From the NCBI GenBank assembly GCA_018873245.2, contig JAEMBT020000009.1, positions 2,700,001 through 2,764,000 of the forward strand: a DNA stretch of 64,000 bases, in the 5' to 3' direction. The stretch's first letter is position 1, and each line of letters starts with the position of its first letter. Source of the DNA: Archegozetes longisetosus (lineage: Eukaryota > Arthropoda > Arachnida > Sarcoptiformes > Trhypochthoniidae). A program made the translations under genes and the position numbers. This document shows, one piece after another, positions 10,909 through 22,092 of this stretch. The notes beneath the pieces were generated by a model. It was not told the origin of the DNA. It worked only from the letters and a program-made list of their open reading frames with translations, and did no database searches.

Positions 10909-11671
10909 CAATGGGAGACAGAACTAAATGGTGTACTGGAAAAATTTAATAGAAAATAAACTGTATGTCAGAATTTGATAAAAATTTACCAAGATATTCT
11001 TAAAGGCTTTAGAATTTTACCAAATTATGAATTTTTAAAAATGGCAACTTTTTATGGGATAATTTGTTAATTAAATAAATTAATGTATTTTGCATTGAAA
11101 ATACATCGAGTAATAACGGCAAAAAACGTAACATAATACATGCAATACAACGTTTACATTTCGTTTGCTTACAATTTGGTTGAATTTGTTTAGTTGGTTA
11201 ACAATTTAGTAAACTTTTTATTAGCAATGATAATTCTCTATCAATTTATGTAATTCGATGCCCACCCGTTTGGCCGAAGTCATTAATGCAATTGGTGGTC
11301 ATACTAGTTATTAGTATATCTTGATAAATATCATATAAATTATTATTTATATTTGTAATTTTACTTTTATATTCTATTTTTATCAATAGGTATCGCAAAT
11401 TGAGGCTCAAGTTAATAAATGGCCCTTTTAAGGGCCACCACTTAATATAAAAGGATTAATTATAATGCCATATTAATGAATTTTTAATGCAAAATAATCA
11501 TATCATTAAATTTAAAATTACTCTGTAAAATGTTGTCATTTTATAAAATCTCTTTTATGACGAATTTTTAAAACTATAATTATTGTCTGGCTAAAATTTC
11601 ATTAAATTCTTTCAAACCGTTTTCTTTTTATAATAATTTTCCAGTAAACCATTTAGTTCTGTCTCCCATGG
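10909..11671 (+). mobile_element. Q element, copy 3 (direct)
   Basis: Direct, nearly identical repeat of 6762-7524, including the Tc1-type transposase tail, here at about 11240-11314. Confidence 0.75.
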
Positions 11672-11675
11672 TATA

Positions 11676-12028
11676 TCAATGGAGAGGTCTTGGAGAGTAG
11701 AATAACTTTATCTCTAGACTCACCTATATAGTGACATACTTCAATCGTATAACCACCGTTTTCATGCTTATGCTCGGCATAGCAGGATTTAGACTATTTT
11801 TCTGATAGTTGCCAAGTGCTCTCTATCTCAGTAACTATAAGAGATATCGAAATGCAACTTCAAAATATGGATTCAGCATGGTCGACTTAGTATAAAAACA
11901 TGACCAGATCATATCTGTATGTTGATGGAATGTGGATATAATTTTCACCTTCTAGCGGCCTTAGGGCACGAGCTGCTAAGTTGAGTCTAGAGACAAAGTT
12001 GCTCTACTCTTTAAGACCTTCCCATTGA
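11676..12028. mobile_element. R element, copy 3 (direct)
   Basis: Direct, nearly identical repeat of 7529-7881, again joined to its neighbours by TATA only. Confidence 0.7.
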
Positions 12029-13105
12029 TATACACTCATCCAATTAACTATTAGGGGAAGCGAAAAATCGATTTCTACAAAAAATATTAATTTGATTTTA
12101 ATAATATTTTGGGGAAATTATCTTGAATAATGGACAAATATAGCATATAAATTATATGAAATTTTATTAAGATTTAATAGCAAAAAATGTGTTTAAAAAT
12201 TGACACAAATTTACCATTGAAAATACATTGAGTGATAATGGCATGCTATTGGTTTAAACAAAGCTTAATTACTTATGTAATTTTTGGATTTTTTGGCAAT
12301 AGCATAAGTGAACTCATGACTCATTTTTTTGTTTACAATATTCCAAATTGTCTTAATCTTTGTTTAAATCAATTTGATGCTAAATTAAATTTGATGTTTA
12401 ATTGAAAATAAATGGTGTTAAGTATTGAAGAACGTGAATTGAAGTTTCGCGCGTTCATTAAAATGCGTGCTAAAGGTGAAACTAAACGAAAGATAATGAA
12501 AGAAGTTGGTATGTGTTTGAAAATATAGTATATAGAAATATTAATTTTTAATTTTAGGTATCAGTGAAAACACTTATAAATGGTGTAGAATTGATATAAA
12601 TGTATCTAGTATATCCACGGCGTGATGCTTCATAGCATCACGCGGTGGACATACTAGATATTAGTTGTCTTAATTTGCTATCCAATGTATTTTATAACAA
12701 TATCTCTATTATGATTTCAATTGTAAAATCTCATAAAAATTAATAGTGTAAATTTGATAAAACTTTTATTATTTCAAAAATCTGTTATTATGGAATACTT
12801 GATACTTAATATTTATTATCCATTGTTAATCTATATCAAAATTATAAAAATGTAATTGAAAGTTTTTGTTTAAAATAATTTTCACTGTCCCACTTATTGG
12901 TTAATTTTGTTCTAAATCATCACTCAATGTATTTTCAATGGTAAATTTGTGTCAATTTTGAAACACATTTTTGCTATTAAATCTTAATAAAATTTCATAT
13001 AATTTATATGCTATATTTGTCCATTATTCAAGATAATTTCCCTAAAATATTATTAAAATCAAATTAATACTTTTTGTAGAAATCGATTTTTCGCTTCCCC
13101 TAATA

Positions 13106-14684
13106 CAGTGCGGCTCATAATTATTAGACCAGCACTTTTTTTTTAAAATTTAGTAATTAAAACTAATTATAATTAAATTATATCAGGTGTGGAGACACAT
13201 CTAATATATATTTAACTTTGATCGTTGCCCTTTTTTTACCCGTGTCCATCGGGAGGCCGCGCGCAGCGATAAAATTAAAAAACCAACTGTGCGAAAGTAT
13301 AAGACCAAATTTAATTTTATTTAATAAACTATGATTAACATTTAGTTTGCCCCCCATTTTTTAAAAATAATATTGAAAATTCTGTCCTGCATACTATTAA
13401 TTAACTTTCGAAGAACTTCCATGTCCATTTTCGCCCATTCTTCTCGGATTGAGGCCTTCAGGTCACCGACGGTCTCAAATTGGCGGCCATCAGCGTAGAC
13501 GCGGCGAACAAGGATGCCCCACAAGTTTTCGATCGGGTTGAGGTCAGGACTTCAAGCTGGCCACTTCATCACTTCAATATCATTGAAAGTGAACCATTCT
13601 TTTGTAGACTTTGCGTTGTGGATGCTCGCGTTGTCCTGTTGGAACATCCAATTCTGGCCACCAATCTCGGGTCCCGTTGGTAGAAGATGGTGTTCCAGCA
13701 TCGTTTGATATCCACAAGCGTTCATACGACCATCTATGAACGCGATGTCCGTTTCTCCGTTCCAACCGAAGCCAGCCCATATCATCATCGAACCTCCTCC
13801 GTTGGCGTTTTTAGACATGAGTTCCGGCTCCTTCCTTAGGTCGTGCCAATAGTATTGGAGACCATCTGGGCCATCGAGGTTGAATTTCTTCTCATCACTC
13901 CAGACTACTCTTTGCCATTGGACACCGAATTCCATGTGAGCCCGTGCCCAATCCAAACGCGCTTGTTTGTACTCGAGTTTCAACGGTGGTTTGGCCATTC
14001 TTTTGATGTATTTATGGTTCGGTGACTTCTTCAGGTATCTCTTGATGGTGCTAGGATGGTGGGGCAGCTGAAGAGTTGTCTTGATCTTAAAAGCCGATGT
14101 CCCAGTATTGGTCGCGCACCGCAGAATTCGCCGCTGATCGCGCGGTGATACTTCTTGAGGACTACCCGAACGCTTTTTCTTACCGTGGTTTTCGGGATCG
14201 GCCAAGAAATAGGTCACCGCACACTTCGACTTCTGAATTTCGGCCGCGATATCCCGATGGGTCATACCTGTCCTCCGAAGAGCCAATATTTGGCCGCGCT
14301 CCATGTCGGTCAATTGTTTCCCCTTAGGCATGTTTAAAACTTAGACTGAAATAGAAAATATATATCAAATATTATTCATTTATTTTTAAGTTACAGTTTT
14401 TAAATGCTTACCTATGGTTTTATTGTTGTAGTGTCTTAGAAACCAAGCTTTAACTAAACGGTCTAATACTTTTGCACACTATAAAAATGCAGTTTTTCTG
14501 TCGGGCTCGTTAATCCGGCGCCGGATTAACGCAATTTTTTGTAGGTGAGTGACCCGCGCAATTGTAAACATATTAAAGTCGCGCAATAGTAAACATATTA
14601 AAGTCGCGCAATTTGTTCAAAAATTATTTTTAATATAAAATTTTGTAAAAAAAAGTGCTGGTCTACTACTTATGAGCCGCACTG
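13106..14684 (-). mobile_element. Tc1-like transposon, nearly intact, 1,579 bp
   Basis: Starts and ends CAGTGCGGCTCATAA, with about 38-bp inverted repeats also containing AGACCAGCACTTTTTT, and a TA target duplication. It carries one transposase frame broken only by a nonsense codon. The non-coding 5' region (minus-strand sense) holds a 22-bp perfect palindrome at 14509-14530 (GTTAATCCGGC and its complement) and a 25-bp sequence repeated twice with CGCGCAAT borders (about 14555-14611). GC content is visibly higher than in the host DNA, which suggests recent arrival. Confidence 0.9.
13342..14331 (-). pseudogene. Tc1 transposase (DD34E) with one in-frame stop
   Basis: From the ATG at 14331 the frame encodes MPKGKQLTDMERGQILALRR, a paired-type HTH domain (about residues 1-110), then the DDE core. 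The first Asp is in WSDEKKFN, the second in QQDNASIHN, and the Glu in PIENLWG, with 34 residues between the second Asp and the Glu, the Tc1 hallmark. A TGA at plus-strand 13552-13554 (codon 260) interrupts the frame just before SPDLNPIENLWG. The same frame continues without shift to the stop at 13342, giving the usual length of about 329 codons. CGA to TGA is the simplest explanation. Without readthrough, no complete active site is made. Confidence 0.88.
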
Positions 14685-14704
14685 TAGTTAATTGGATGAG
14701 TGTA

Positions 14705-15339
14705 TAAGTTTTCAGGCTGCGACGGTGCGCAAGATATCACGAAGTCCCATAGTCTGTTGGAAACATTTGCTAAAATTATCTTGATATTTTTATTGATTTT
14801 TGAGCAAAATCCCGAAAAAACTAATCAAGTGCGGTGGTCAAATGATTTTTTGAAATTGAATTTACTTCCATAGACGTAATGTTAAGACAAGTGAGACAAT
14901 TTTTATTTTTTTTTCCGGAACCAGAAGTAATTAAAATTTAATATTTTGGTTGAAGATGTATTACTACATTTGCCATCGAACTATAAGATCAAATTCTTGC
15001 CCACGCACAATGGCTTAATGAGGATTCTCCTTAATGTACTCACTAATTTTGTTATGAACCGCTTGAAAGAGGCATAGACAATTTCATCGTAGGACTAAAA
15101 CTGAAATGCAGGATTCTTGGCACAAATGAATATTCGTAATCAGCATATCAAAATTATGTAAGCTACAAAGGATTATGCCCAAAACGGCCTAAGCGGGTCC
15201 ACTAACGGAACATTTAAGATATTATACAGCACCAAGATCTACTTCAGAAATAAAAAGAATTTTGTCAATCGATGAATCTATTCAAGAGTAATAGCCACAA
15301 AACACATAGATTTTGGTAGGATCTGTACGGGCTAGCGGG
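14705..15339. other. Spacer without recognisable features
   Basis: Between the S element end and the DDE_Tnp_4 remnant. No frame longer than about 50 codons shows a family motif. It may include further decayed transposon sequence upstream of the remnant. Confidence 0.4.
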
Positions 15340-16178
15340 CTCTAAATGGACATATAATAGACGTACATATAAAGTCAATATGTCAGATGCAATAATAATG
15401 GATCAACTCCTAGAAGCGGGCGGTCCCCTAGTAAGCTTTTTCCAAAGGGGCGATGTGTTCTTTGTTGACCGGGGACCACGATGTTGTACCCAAACTCGAG
15501 GCTCTTGGGTACAACGTCAAAATGCCTGAATTCGTTGATTAAAAGAAAGCACTCGAGAATTTAGTCAGACATCAGTGATCGGGTGGAAATAGCTCAAGCC
15601 ATGTTGAGAAGGCTTGAGCAGCCAAACCTCCTGGGCGCTTTCGTTGAGGAGTAAAGACTTAATCGGAGGTCAGCCGACTTCATGTCCGTGACCGTGAATT
15701 CCGACTTAGTGTTCCCGAAATTGGACATGACTAAACTTAGTAATATATCTTTGGACTCCTATCAGCTGAAGCAAGTGTGCTCCAACTTTGTAGAACACAC
15801 AAGTTCCTCTTGGAGATCTGAGATCCAAGTAGCTCGACATATAGGGCCACTTGGTCTCAGCTTTCTGTTGATTTCAGCTGAAGAGCCCATGCTACTCCGA
15901 GCGCGAATTCAGTCTCGGCACCGCACCACTACAAAATATCAGTACAATGAATCCATAATACAAAATACGTTTTAGTAGGTATGTCCAAACGCGGTGCCGA
16001 GTCAGTCTTGTACTACTGCTGTCAGTGCAAATGTGACCTGAGAACGGTCGGGTGTTTTGCTCACGTAATGGTCGTTCTTTGGTTCCTCGGATATGCGCGG
16101 CACATATCCGAGATTCTAAGTCCCGCAGAATCCTTAGATGGGATTTGCGTGACTTTTGAATCCACTGACAACGAGTAA
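15340..16178 (+). pseudogene. Degenerate DDE_Tnp_4 transposase with C-terminal SWIM zinc finger
   Basis: In shifting frames on the plus strand: a segment with SDAIIMDQLLEAGGPL and GDVFFVDRG (the core Asp-Arg-Gly of DDE_Tnp_4 proteins), then in the next frame LEALGYNVKMPEFVD. From about 15700 comes LSNISLDSYQLKQVCSNFVE and RARIQSRH, and finally (15981-16178) a SWIM-type finger C-x-C ... CFAH followed by VMVVLWFLGYARH and a natural-looking stop. This order matches a transposable-element protein family common in arthropods. At least three frameshifts and several stops make it non-functional. Exact transposon superfamily not determined. Confidence 0.6.
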
Positions 16179-16179
16179 G

Positions 16180-16592
16180 ATTAATGAGGTTTTGCAATTT
16201 TTATATTTTACACTAAAATAATCCAAGTATACCTTAATTATCAAATATTTTACATTTTTACACATTCCTAAGGTTTTATACATATTGGTTTACAACGTAT
16301 CCGCAGTTTTTCTATATTTTTAAATGAAATTTTTAAGTATTTTCACTAGTAGTATTTCATTTGTTTTAGCCTGTAACTTCCTAAGCGATTCGCCGATCTC
16401 AAAAATTCTTTCGGCTAATTGAATGTCTTGTCCTAGGCAACTTAAGTTGGTCACCGTTAGGGGACGCCGATAGGCCAGAGTCTATGGGTTTTGGGCATTC
16501 TCTTTTAGTTGATTATAGAACTTTGAAATAATCATGAAAGCATGGGCTAACATTAGAGAAAATTTTCAGTGTAACAACTTAAAATCAGAGTG
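16180..16592. other. Spacer without recognisable features
   Basis: AT-rich, no coding signature. Separates the SWIM remnant from the Polinton polymerase remnant. Confidence 0.4.
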
Positions 16593-16890
16593 CATGACTT
16601 AAATTGTATATAGATAAGTATAAAAAACTAAGAAAACATTCAAAATCTGATTTTGAAAAAGATTTTTTCAAATTAATGAACAATGCAATCTATGGTAAAA
16701 CAATCGAAAATGTTTTTAAGAGATAAGTCATAGAATTTTGTACAGATAGAAAGAAAGCATTGAATCAAATATTCAATATTAATTTCAAAAGAAACTGTTT
16801 CCTGAAAATATGATAGCTATTCATATGAATATGCAAAGTATAAAATTCAATAAGCCGGTATATACTGGGTTTTGTGTACTAGAAATGTCT
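16593..16890 (+). pseudogene. Polinton/Maverick protein-primed DNA polymerase B fragment
   Basis: Across two frames the sequence reads [19 protein letters not shown], continuing into [10 protein letters not shown], then, after stops, KFNKPVYTGFCVLEMS. These blocks, in this order, are characteristic of the family B polymerase of Polinton/Maverick elements (the F-x-K-L-x-N-N-x-x-Y-G-K segment is polymerase motif B). Only this short part survives and it contains stops, so it is a dead relic. Confidence 0.65.
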
Positions 16891-16919
16891 ATCTATCTAT
16901 CTATATATATATATATATA
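16887..16919. repeat. Compound microsatellite (TCTA)n then (TA)n
   Basis: Four to five TCTA units followed by about nine TA units, directly after the polymerase fragment. Confidence 0.9.
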
Positions 16920-16970
16920 ATGCATGAATATATACAGGGTTGCACGAAATGTTTTTGACGGGGCTTACTG

Positions 16971-17453
16971 CAAAGACCACGAATGGTAGAAATATGAAAC
17001 TAACTTTATTTTGTTGCTTTTTTAAAACGTAATTAAGGTACATTAGTAGAATTTTCAAAATTTTCACGTATGAGCTTAAAATTTGAAAAATTAGTTTTCA
17101 TATAACGAGAGAGCAGCTCCTATAGTATAAAGGCATTGTTTCACACTTCTGACCCATCACGTAGATGTTTGTTGATACAATATGTTTATTGTCTTTGTTT
17201 ACATTTTCGAGTATTTAAAATGGTTGGAACTTATGATAATGAACAACGATTAATTGATCGAATTAAATGCATAGCATTTCATGAAGCGATGGATTCGGGA
17301 ACTGAATTGCTTTACTCTTATCCCGAACGGATTGAAGCCGTTTTAGCGTTCTAACGGGAAGCACACTAATTTTTAAATCTATGTACCTTAATTCCATTTT
17401 GAAAAAGCATTAAAATAAAGTTAGTCTCAGAATTCTACCATTCGTGGTCTTTG
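16971..17453. mobile_element. 483-bp MITE with about 70-bp inverted termini
   Basis: CAAAGACCACGAATGGTAGA at 16971 is repeated in reverse complement at the right end (17434-17453). Similarity continues through ACTAACTTTATTTT and AATTAAGGTACAT on both sides. The interior includes a short frame starting MVGTYDNEQRLIDRI, of unknown origin. No clear target duplication was identified. Confidence 0.6.
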
Positions 17454-17513
17454 ATTATATAATTTTCAATCTTATTTATGGTATTGAAGGATATCTATTT
17501 TTTTTTGTAGGAG

Positions 17514-18505
17514 TATTGAATTTTGGATGTATACAGATCATAGTGGTATTAAAAAATAGAAAGTTAATCATTATGATTATCGTAGTAACATCAAATGGCC
17601 AGGATTAATGGTTCCACGTCAATTCAGCGCAAGTCAATTCAGCGCCGACAATTCAGCGCCGCGACAATTCAGCGCTGTGACAATTCAGCGCCGCGACAAT
17701 TCGGCGCTGCGACAATTCAGTGCTTTGACAATTCGGCGCTACGACAGTTCAGCGCGTAAAAATTCAGTGCACGTTTATTATAAATTCATTTTAAAGAAGA
17801 ACATAGACCTCTAGACTATTAGGTGTTCACAAGAAATAAATTTTTACCAAAAAAATGTACAAAATATAACACATACATGTATTGATTACTGAATAAATAT
17901 ATTTGAATTTCACTACTAATATTCCATAATTTATAATCATATTCTTATTAAATATAATTATTTAAAAAATATTTCTCCTTAATTCAAATCAACTGAATTA
18001 CAAATAAAGATTCAATCACCTATAAGTATGTTTGTTTATAATTGTTGGTTGAAAGTAAACACTTTTATAGGTTGAAATTAGTGTCCCGTGAACACCTATT
18101 AATTTAGAGTTTCTGTAATTACAGTTTCTGTTTTTCTTTAAAGTAATCAATTTTCAAAATGCGCTGAATTATCGCAGCGCTGAATTTTTGCGCGCTGAAT
18201 TGTCGCGGCGCTGAATTTTTGTAAAACTGAATTGTCGCAGTGCTGAATTGTTATAGCGCTGAATTGTCATAGCGCCCAATTGTTGGCGCTGAATTGTCGT
18301 GCGCTGAATTGATGTGCTACCAGGATTAATTTCTATTATACAAATAGAAAAAAGTGTACTATTCTATGAAATATCTGAACAAGTACTTAGTTGTAAAAGA
18401 GGAAAAATGAATTTAGAATATTCTAAAATAAACGTTACTAATAGAGTTCATGGAATATTTTATAATAATGTACCTGGTACTCTTATTTTCAACAGAGACT
18501 CCTAA
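17514..18505 (+). pseudogene. Unidentified frame split by a Foldback insertion
   Basis: Joining 17514-17609 to 18331-18505 (skipping the Foldback element and one 9-bp target copy) makes a continuous frame with WPGLISIIQIEKSVLF and VHGIFYNNVPGTLIFN before a stop, with one stop upstream of the junction. WPGL followed by a hydrophobic strand resembles ISAs1-type transposases, but the match is too short to trust. Only the continuity across the insertion is well supported. Confidence 0.35.
17610..18321. mobile_element. Foldback-like (MULE-type) element with inverted tandem-repeat arms
   Basis: 712 bp flanked by a perfect 9-bp target duplication AGGATTAAT (17601-17609 and 18322-18330). Ends GGTTCCAC and, inverted, GGTAGCAC. 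The left arm (about 17620-17775) is a tandem array of a 14-17-nt unit, consensus GCGACAATTCAGCGC. The right arm (about 18160-18312) is the same array in reverse complement. Inside the arrays is a second inverted pair around AGGTGTTCAC. Drosophila FB elements have the same architecture and also make 9-bp duplications. No transposase is present, so movement needed a trans-acting enzyme. Confidence 0.8.
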
Positions 18506-19769
18506 AATCTATTACAAGCTTATCAATTCAAAAAGTAGTAAAGTGAGAAATTATCAAACCAATTAGTTATGGAAAAGATATTCATGATTATTTTTCAGTA
18601 GAAATAACATAGTTTACTTTGTTAAAGGAAATATCATTGATTGTTATGATTTTAATTTAAATATTTTAGTTAAAGGAGTTGAATTTGAGGGTTTATTTTT
18701 AAAAAGCTTACCTCTGGTTGATGATTTAATAAGTGAAACCTTTAAGTCAACACTTATCTGATTTTTTATAACGTATTATAAATTTTACGATGCTAATACA
18801 ATAAAAATTACAATGTTTTTATGGACAACTTGTTAACACAAGATCATAGCTTATAATATGTATAATAATTTTACGCCATTACCTATACTATAATTTGAGA
18901 CAAAAGATGAGTGTATAATGAGTTTGATTTTCAACATTTTAGCTAAAGACTTAAGTCTCTCTAATACTGAGGTTTAAAACGTAAGTGATTTGTTATTTTC
19001 TGGTCATTAACATTTTTACTGAAAATAATTCCTCTATTTAGGGAACCAATAAATATTAGAGGTCTTATGCATGATCATATTCGCATTCTTGAAGTATTTT
19101 TATTAGTAAAATATTAGTGTTATCCAAATATTTATTCTAAGATGAATATAAATTTAACTTTATTGAATAAAAAATAACAAATGACTATTTGTCCTGTTAA
19201 ATTTTTTCATGTTACACATTTATTTTTGGTTTTAGTGACATTATTAAACTTGTGTAATTGGAGAGGAAAGGAAAAGAGACTAATGATAAACACATTCTCT
19301 CAAATATAATGTAACTTTTGATCTTATCTCTATATAATTCATGCATAAATATAAACTCTAATATCAATCACTCTAGAACCATGGCTTAGTTGTACTTTAC
19401 TAGAGTTTTTAACCTCCTAGATAGGGGCTCAAGACATAGAGTATGTTGAAAAATGTTTTTAATCGAAGATCCACATACTCTAAAAAATATAGTGCGTGAG
19501 GCGGATTGGATAGTCATCTCTAAGCTGGCAAGAGAATACAGGATGTTGTGTCATAAATTTTTAAATATATAAACAAAAGATTAAAATGTTATCCTTTTTG
19601 GGGAAAAATGTGGTATTTATTGATTTGATTTTAGACATTTATTATTTGATTTCAATTGTTTACAATTCGATTCCATCTCTCAATCGGTCCATTATATATC
19701 TAGTTTATTATTGAAGAATAATTTTTCGATCGTGCTAAAAAATGTCTAAAGACTTTCCAGATCGGATCC
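18506..19769. other. Spacer without recognisable features
   Basis: AT-rich, no frame with a recognisable motif. Part may belong to the decayed elements on either side. Confidence 0.4.
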
Positions 19770-20752
19770 ATATAAGGCATTTTTTGTAGTATGAGTTCAA
19801 CCGCGGATCAAATGCAACAGTTGTGGCTAAAAACTTAAATGAGACCTATGGCGAAAGAGTATTGAGTGTTATTCAATGCCAGCGATGATTCGCCAGATTC
19901 CGTTCTGGCGATTACAGTCTCGAAGACTTCCCGAAATCTGGAAGATCTGTTGTGTTGGATAAAGATGTCTTGCGTCCACTGGTTGAGTCGGATCCGCAAC
20001 AGACGATTGAAGAAATGGCCCAAATTCTTGGTGTTGGGCCACAACAGTATACGAACATGTTTAACAGATCGGGAAATGCCATAGATCTGAAGTATGGGTT
20101 CCCCATGAATTGTCCGATGACAACAAAGCCCAGAGAATGATCTGCAATTCATTGCTTATGAGACACGAAAGAATGCCATTTCTCAAGCAAATTCTTACGG
20201 GAGACGAGAAACAGGTTTTGTATGGATAGACCAAAACGCGCAAACCAATTGCTATCAAGTGGCTAGAAACCGGTTCCGACTGCAAAATATGGGTATACAT
20301 CCGCGAAAGGCACTTCTGTGCGTTTGGTGGGGTTGGCTTGGAATTATCTGTTATGAAGTGTTGAAAGTGGGCCACACAGTTACTGTAGACATTTGTTGCC
20401 AACAATTTGATTGATCTTAAACAGCATTAGTCGAAAAACGTCCGGCGCTGGCAACTGCAGAGGAGTTACTCTCCAACACGACAATGCACGGCTTCATACT
20501 TCAAAAGTTACTCAAAAAAGGATTCGGAAGTTGGGTTGGGAAGCCCCCTCAGACTATCATTTGTTTCGATCTCTGCAGCATTTCCTATACGGCAAAAAGC
20601 TCGAGAGTTTGAATGTTCTCAAAATAACAATATTTGAATATTTTAGTGGAAAAGCATACTTCTGGAATGAGGGGGCCTTAGAGATTTGGTCAGACGTTAG
20701 GGTGATGTCATCGATAATGACGGCTATTATATCATTGATTAATATTCAATAA
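19770..20752 (+). pseudogene. mariner-type transposase pseudogene
   Basis: Order of mariner landmarks on the plus strand: an HTH region with RFRSGDYSLEDFPKSGRSV, then VLRPLVESDPQQTIEEMAQI, a short FLKQILTGDE block (first catalytic Asp), then LQHDNARLHTSKVTQ (second Asp). PSDYHLFRSLQHFLYGKK follows directly after LGWE: the usual P-x-S-P-D-x-A segment between them is deleted. Several frameshifts and stops elsewhere. Candidate outer repeats ACAGGA near 19549 and 20838 are weak. Non-functional. Confidence 0.8.
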
Positions 20753-20839
20753 CATTTGTAAAAATATAATTTCATTATAGTGTGAAAAAACAAATAAGTT
20801 AAAAACACAAAAAATAAGTTTGAATTGTCCTGTGTTCCC

Positions 20840-21930
20840 GGAGGGGTTGAGAAGGGAAGGTACCCTTTTGCACTGTTTAGCTTTGTTTCTATTTTCGATG
20901 TTTAGTGTTGTAATATAGAAAAGGAGGACGCAAATTTTGAAGAAAGGTTGAAATGTTGAGTTCCGAGCGGAATTTAATGAAGTGAAATATTAGCTTCATT
21001 TCATATCTTATCAAATGAAATTAGAACTTTGTTAGATAATTTTTCAAGTATTTGAAAATTTAGTTATCTTAGCTATTTCATTCCTTTTTATAGGCTTCGT
21101 TGTATAAATTTACCCTTTTCTGACGATTTTAAAGGAGTCAAAGAGGATAGGGGAACGGACTAGAACCCGCCTTCTTACATTACACACAACCGTTGGTTCA
21201 AGTGATTCGCTATTTACATACTTGTTATTTTATTGAACTAGTTATATAGATGTCAGTCAATTGAATGCTCCGACTGAGTGTAAACTGAAATATTTAGGTT
21301 TTTTGAGCTCTCTGTTTGGCTGTTCTAATCCATTGCAAACAGATTGCTGTTCACAATACTTTTCGCCATTTACCATCATAGACTTCAATCGTTATTCAGT
21401 CTGAAGTCTTTCACGAGAATCTTTTATTTTCATCAAATGTAAGTCTAACAATTTATTGCTAATTAGCACCTCTTGGGTGCACTTATCATAATGCTGATTT
21501 AAGTGATAAAATTTGCCGCAAAAATCTAAAGCTAATAGAATTAAAATTTAAAGCAATAGATTAATTGATGTAATCACTGGAACTGATACTGAATGAATGA
21601 CTGAAGTTCTATTCTTGAGTTGAAATATAATTGATTTTACTCTATTCTATTAATGATTTGGAAAAGAAATGAAGTGCCATACAAGTCATAAGATTGAACG
21701 ATTATGCAGTAAATGTATCCCAATATATTTTAAACCAAAAACCTCGCGTAATAGCAAGTCTAAATTTTTTTACTGTATGAAGATTGAAACGTTTTTAAAA
21801 GAATTTTAAACCTTTGGTATAGATAATAATAACTGTATACCATTTGTTGAATAGCAATCAATGAATGGTTATAAGCTGTTACATTTTATGCAGCGATTCT
21901 TTTGCCTGAAACTTGAATTTAATATACCTT
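20840..21930. other. Spacer without recognisable features
   Basis: No gene, RNA or repeat structure was recognised in about 1.1 kb. Confidence 0.4.
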
Positions 21931-22092
21931 ATATACGGTCCGCGAAATAAGTTAAGCAACAAAACAAAGAAGTTTGACAAATCCTGGCTATCAATTATAT
22001 AAGATATAATTATTTATTATTGATACATTAATGCATAGGTGGGGCCCCACTCTCCGCCCCCACTCAACACCCCTAAAAGTCGCCGCCGATAC

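Larger units (their letters stand above)
12033..14702 (+). mobile_element. S element, copy 2, split by a Tc1 insertion
   Basis: 12033-13105 matches 7886 onward of S copy 1, including the HTH exon and 49-nt intron (12412 to about 12664). The right terminus is broken after CCCCTAATA and resumes at 14685 with the last 18 bases of S. Between lies the complete Tc1 at 13106-14684, with a duplicated TA at 13104-13105 and 14685-14686. Confidence 0.75.

Noticed and set aside
13480-14337. Plus-strand frames opposite the Tc1 transposase
   Set aside because: GC-rich antisense of the transposase gives long chance frames without motifs.
15892-16197. Minus-strand 101-codon frame over the SWIM remnant
   Set aside because: Shadow of the plus-strand transposase remnant, which has recognisable motifs.
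17620-17775. CRISPR array at the GCGACAATTCAGCGC repeats
   Set aside because: Units abut without spacers, vary in length, and are mirrored in the opposite arm of a transposon with a target duplication.
17514-18505. ISAs1-type transposase gene
   Set aside because: Only the WPGL plus hydrophobic strand resembles that family; the expected downstream motifs are absent.
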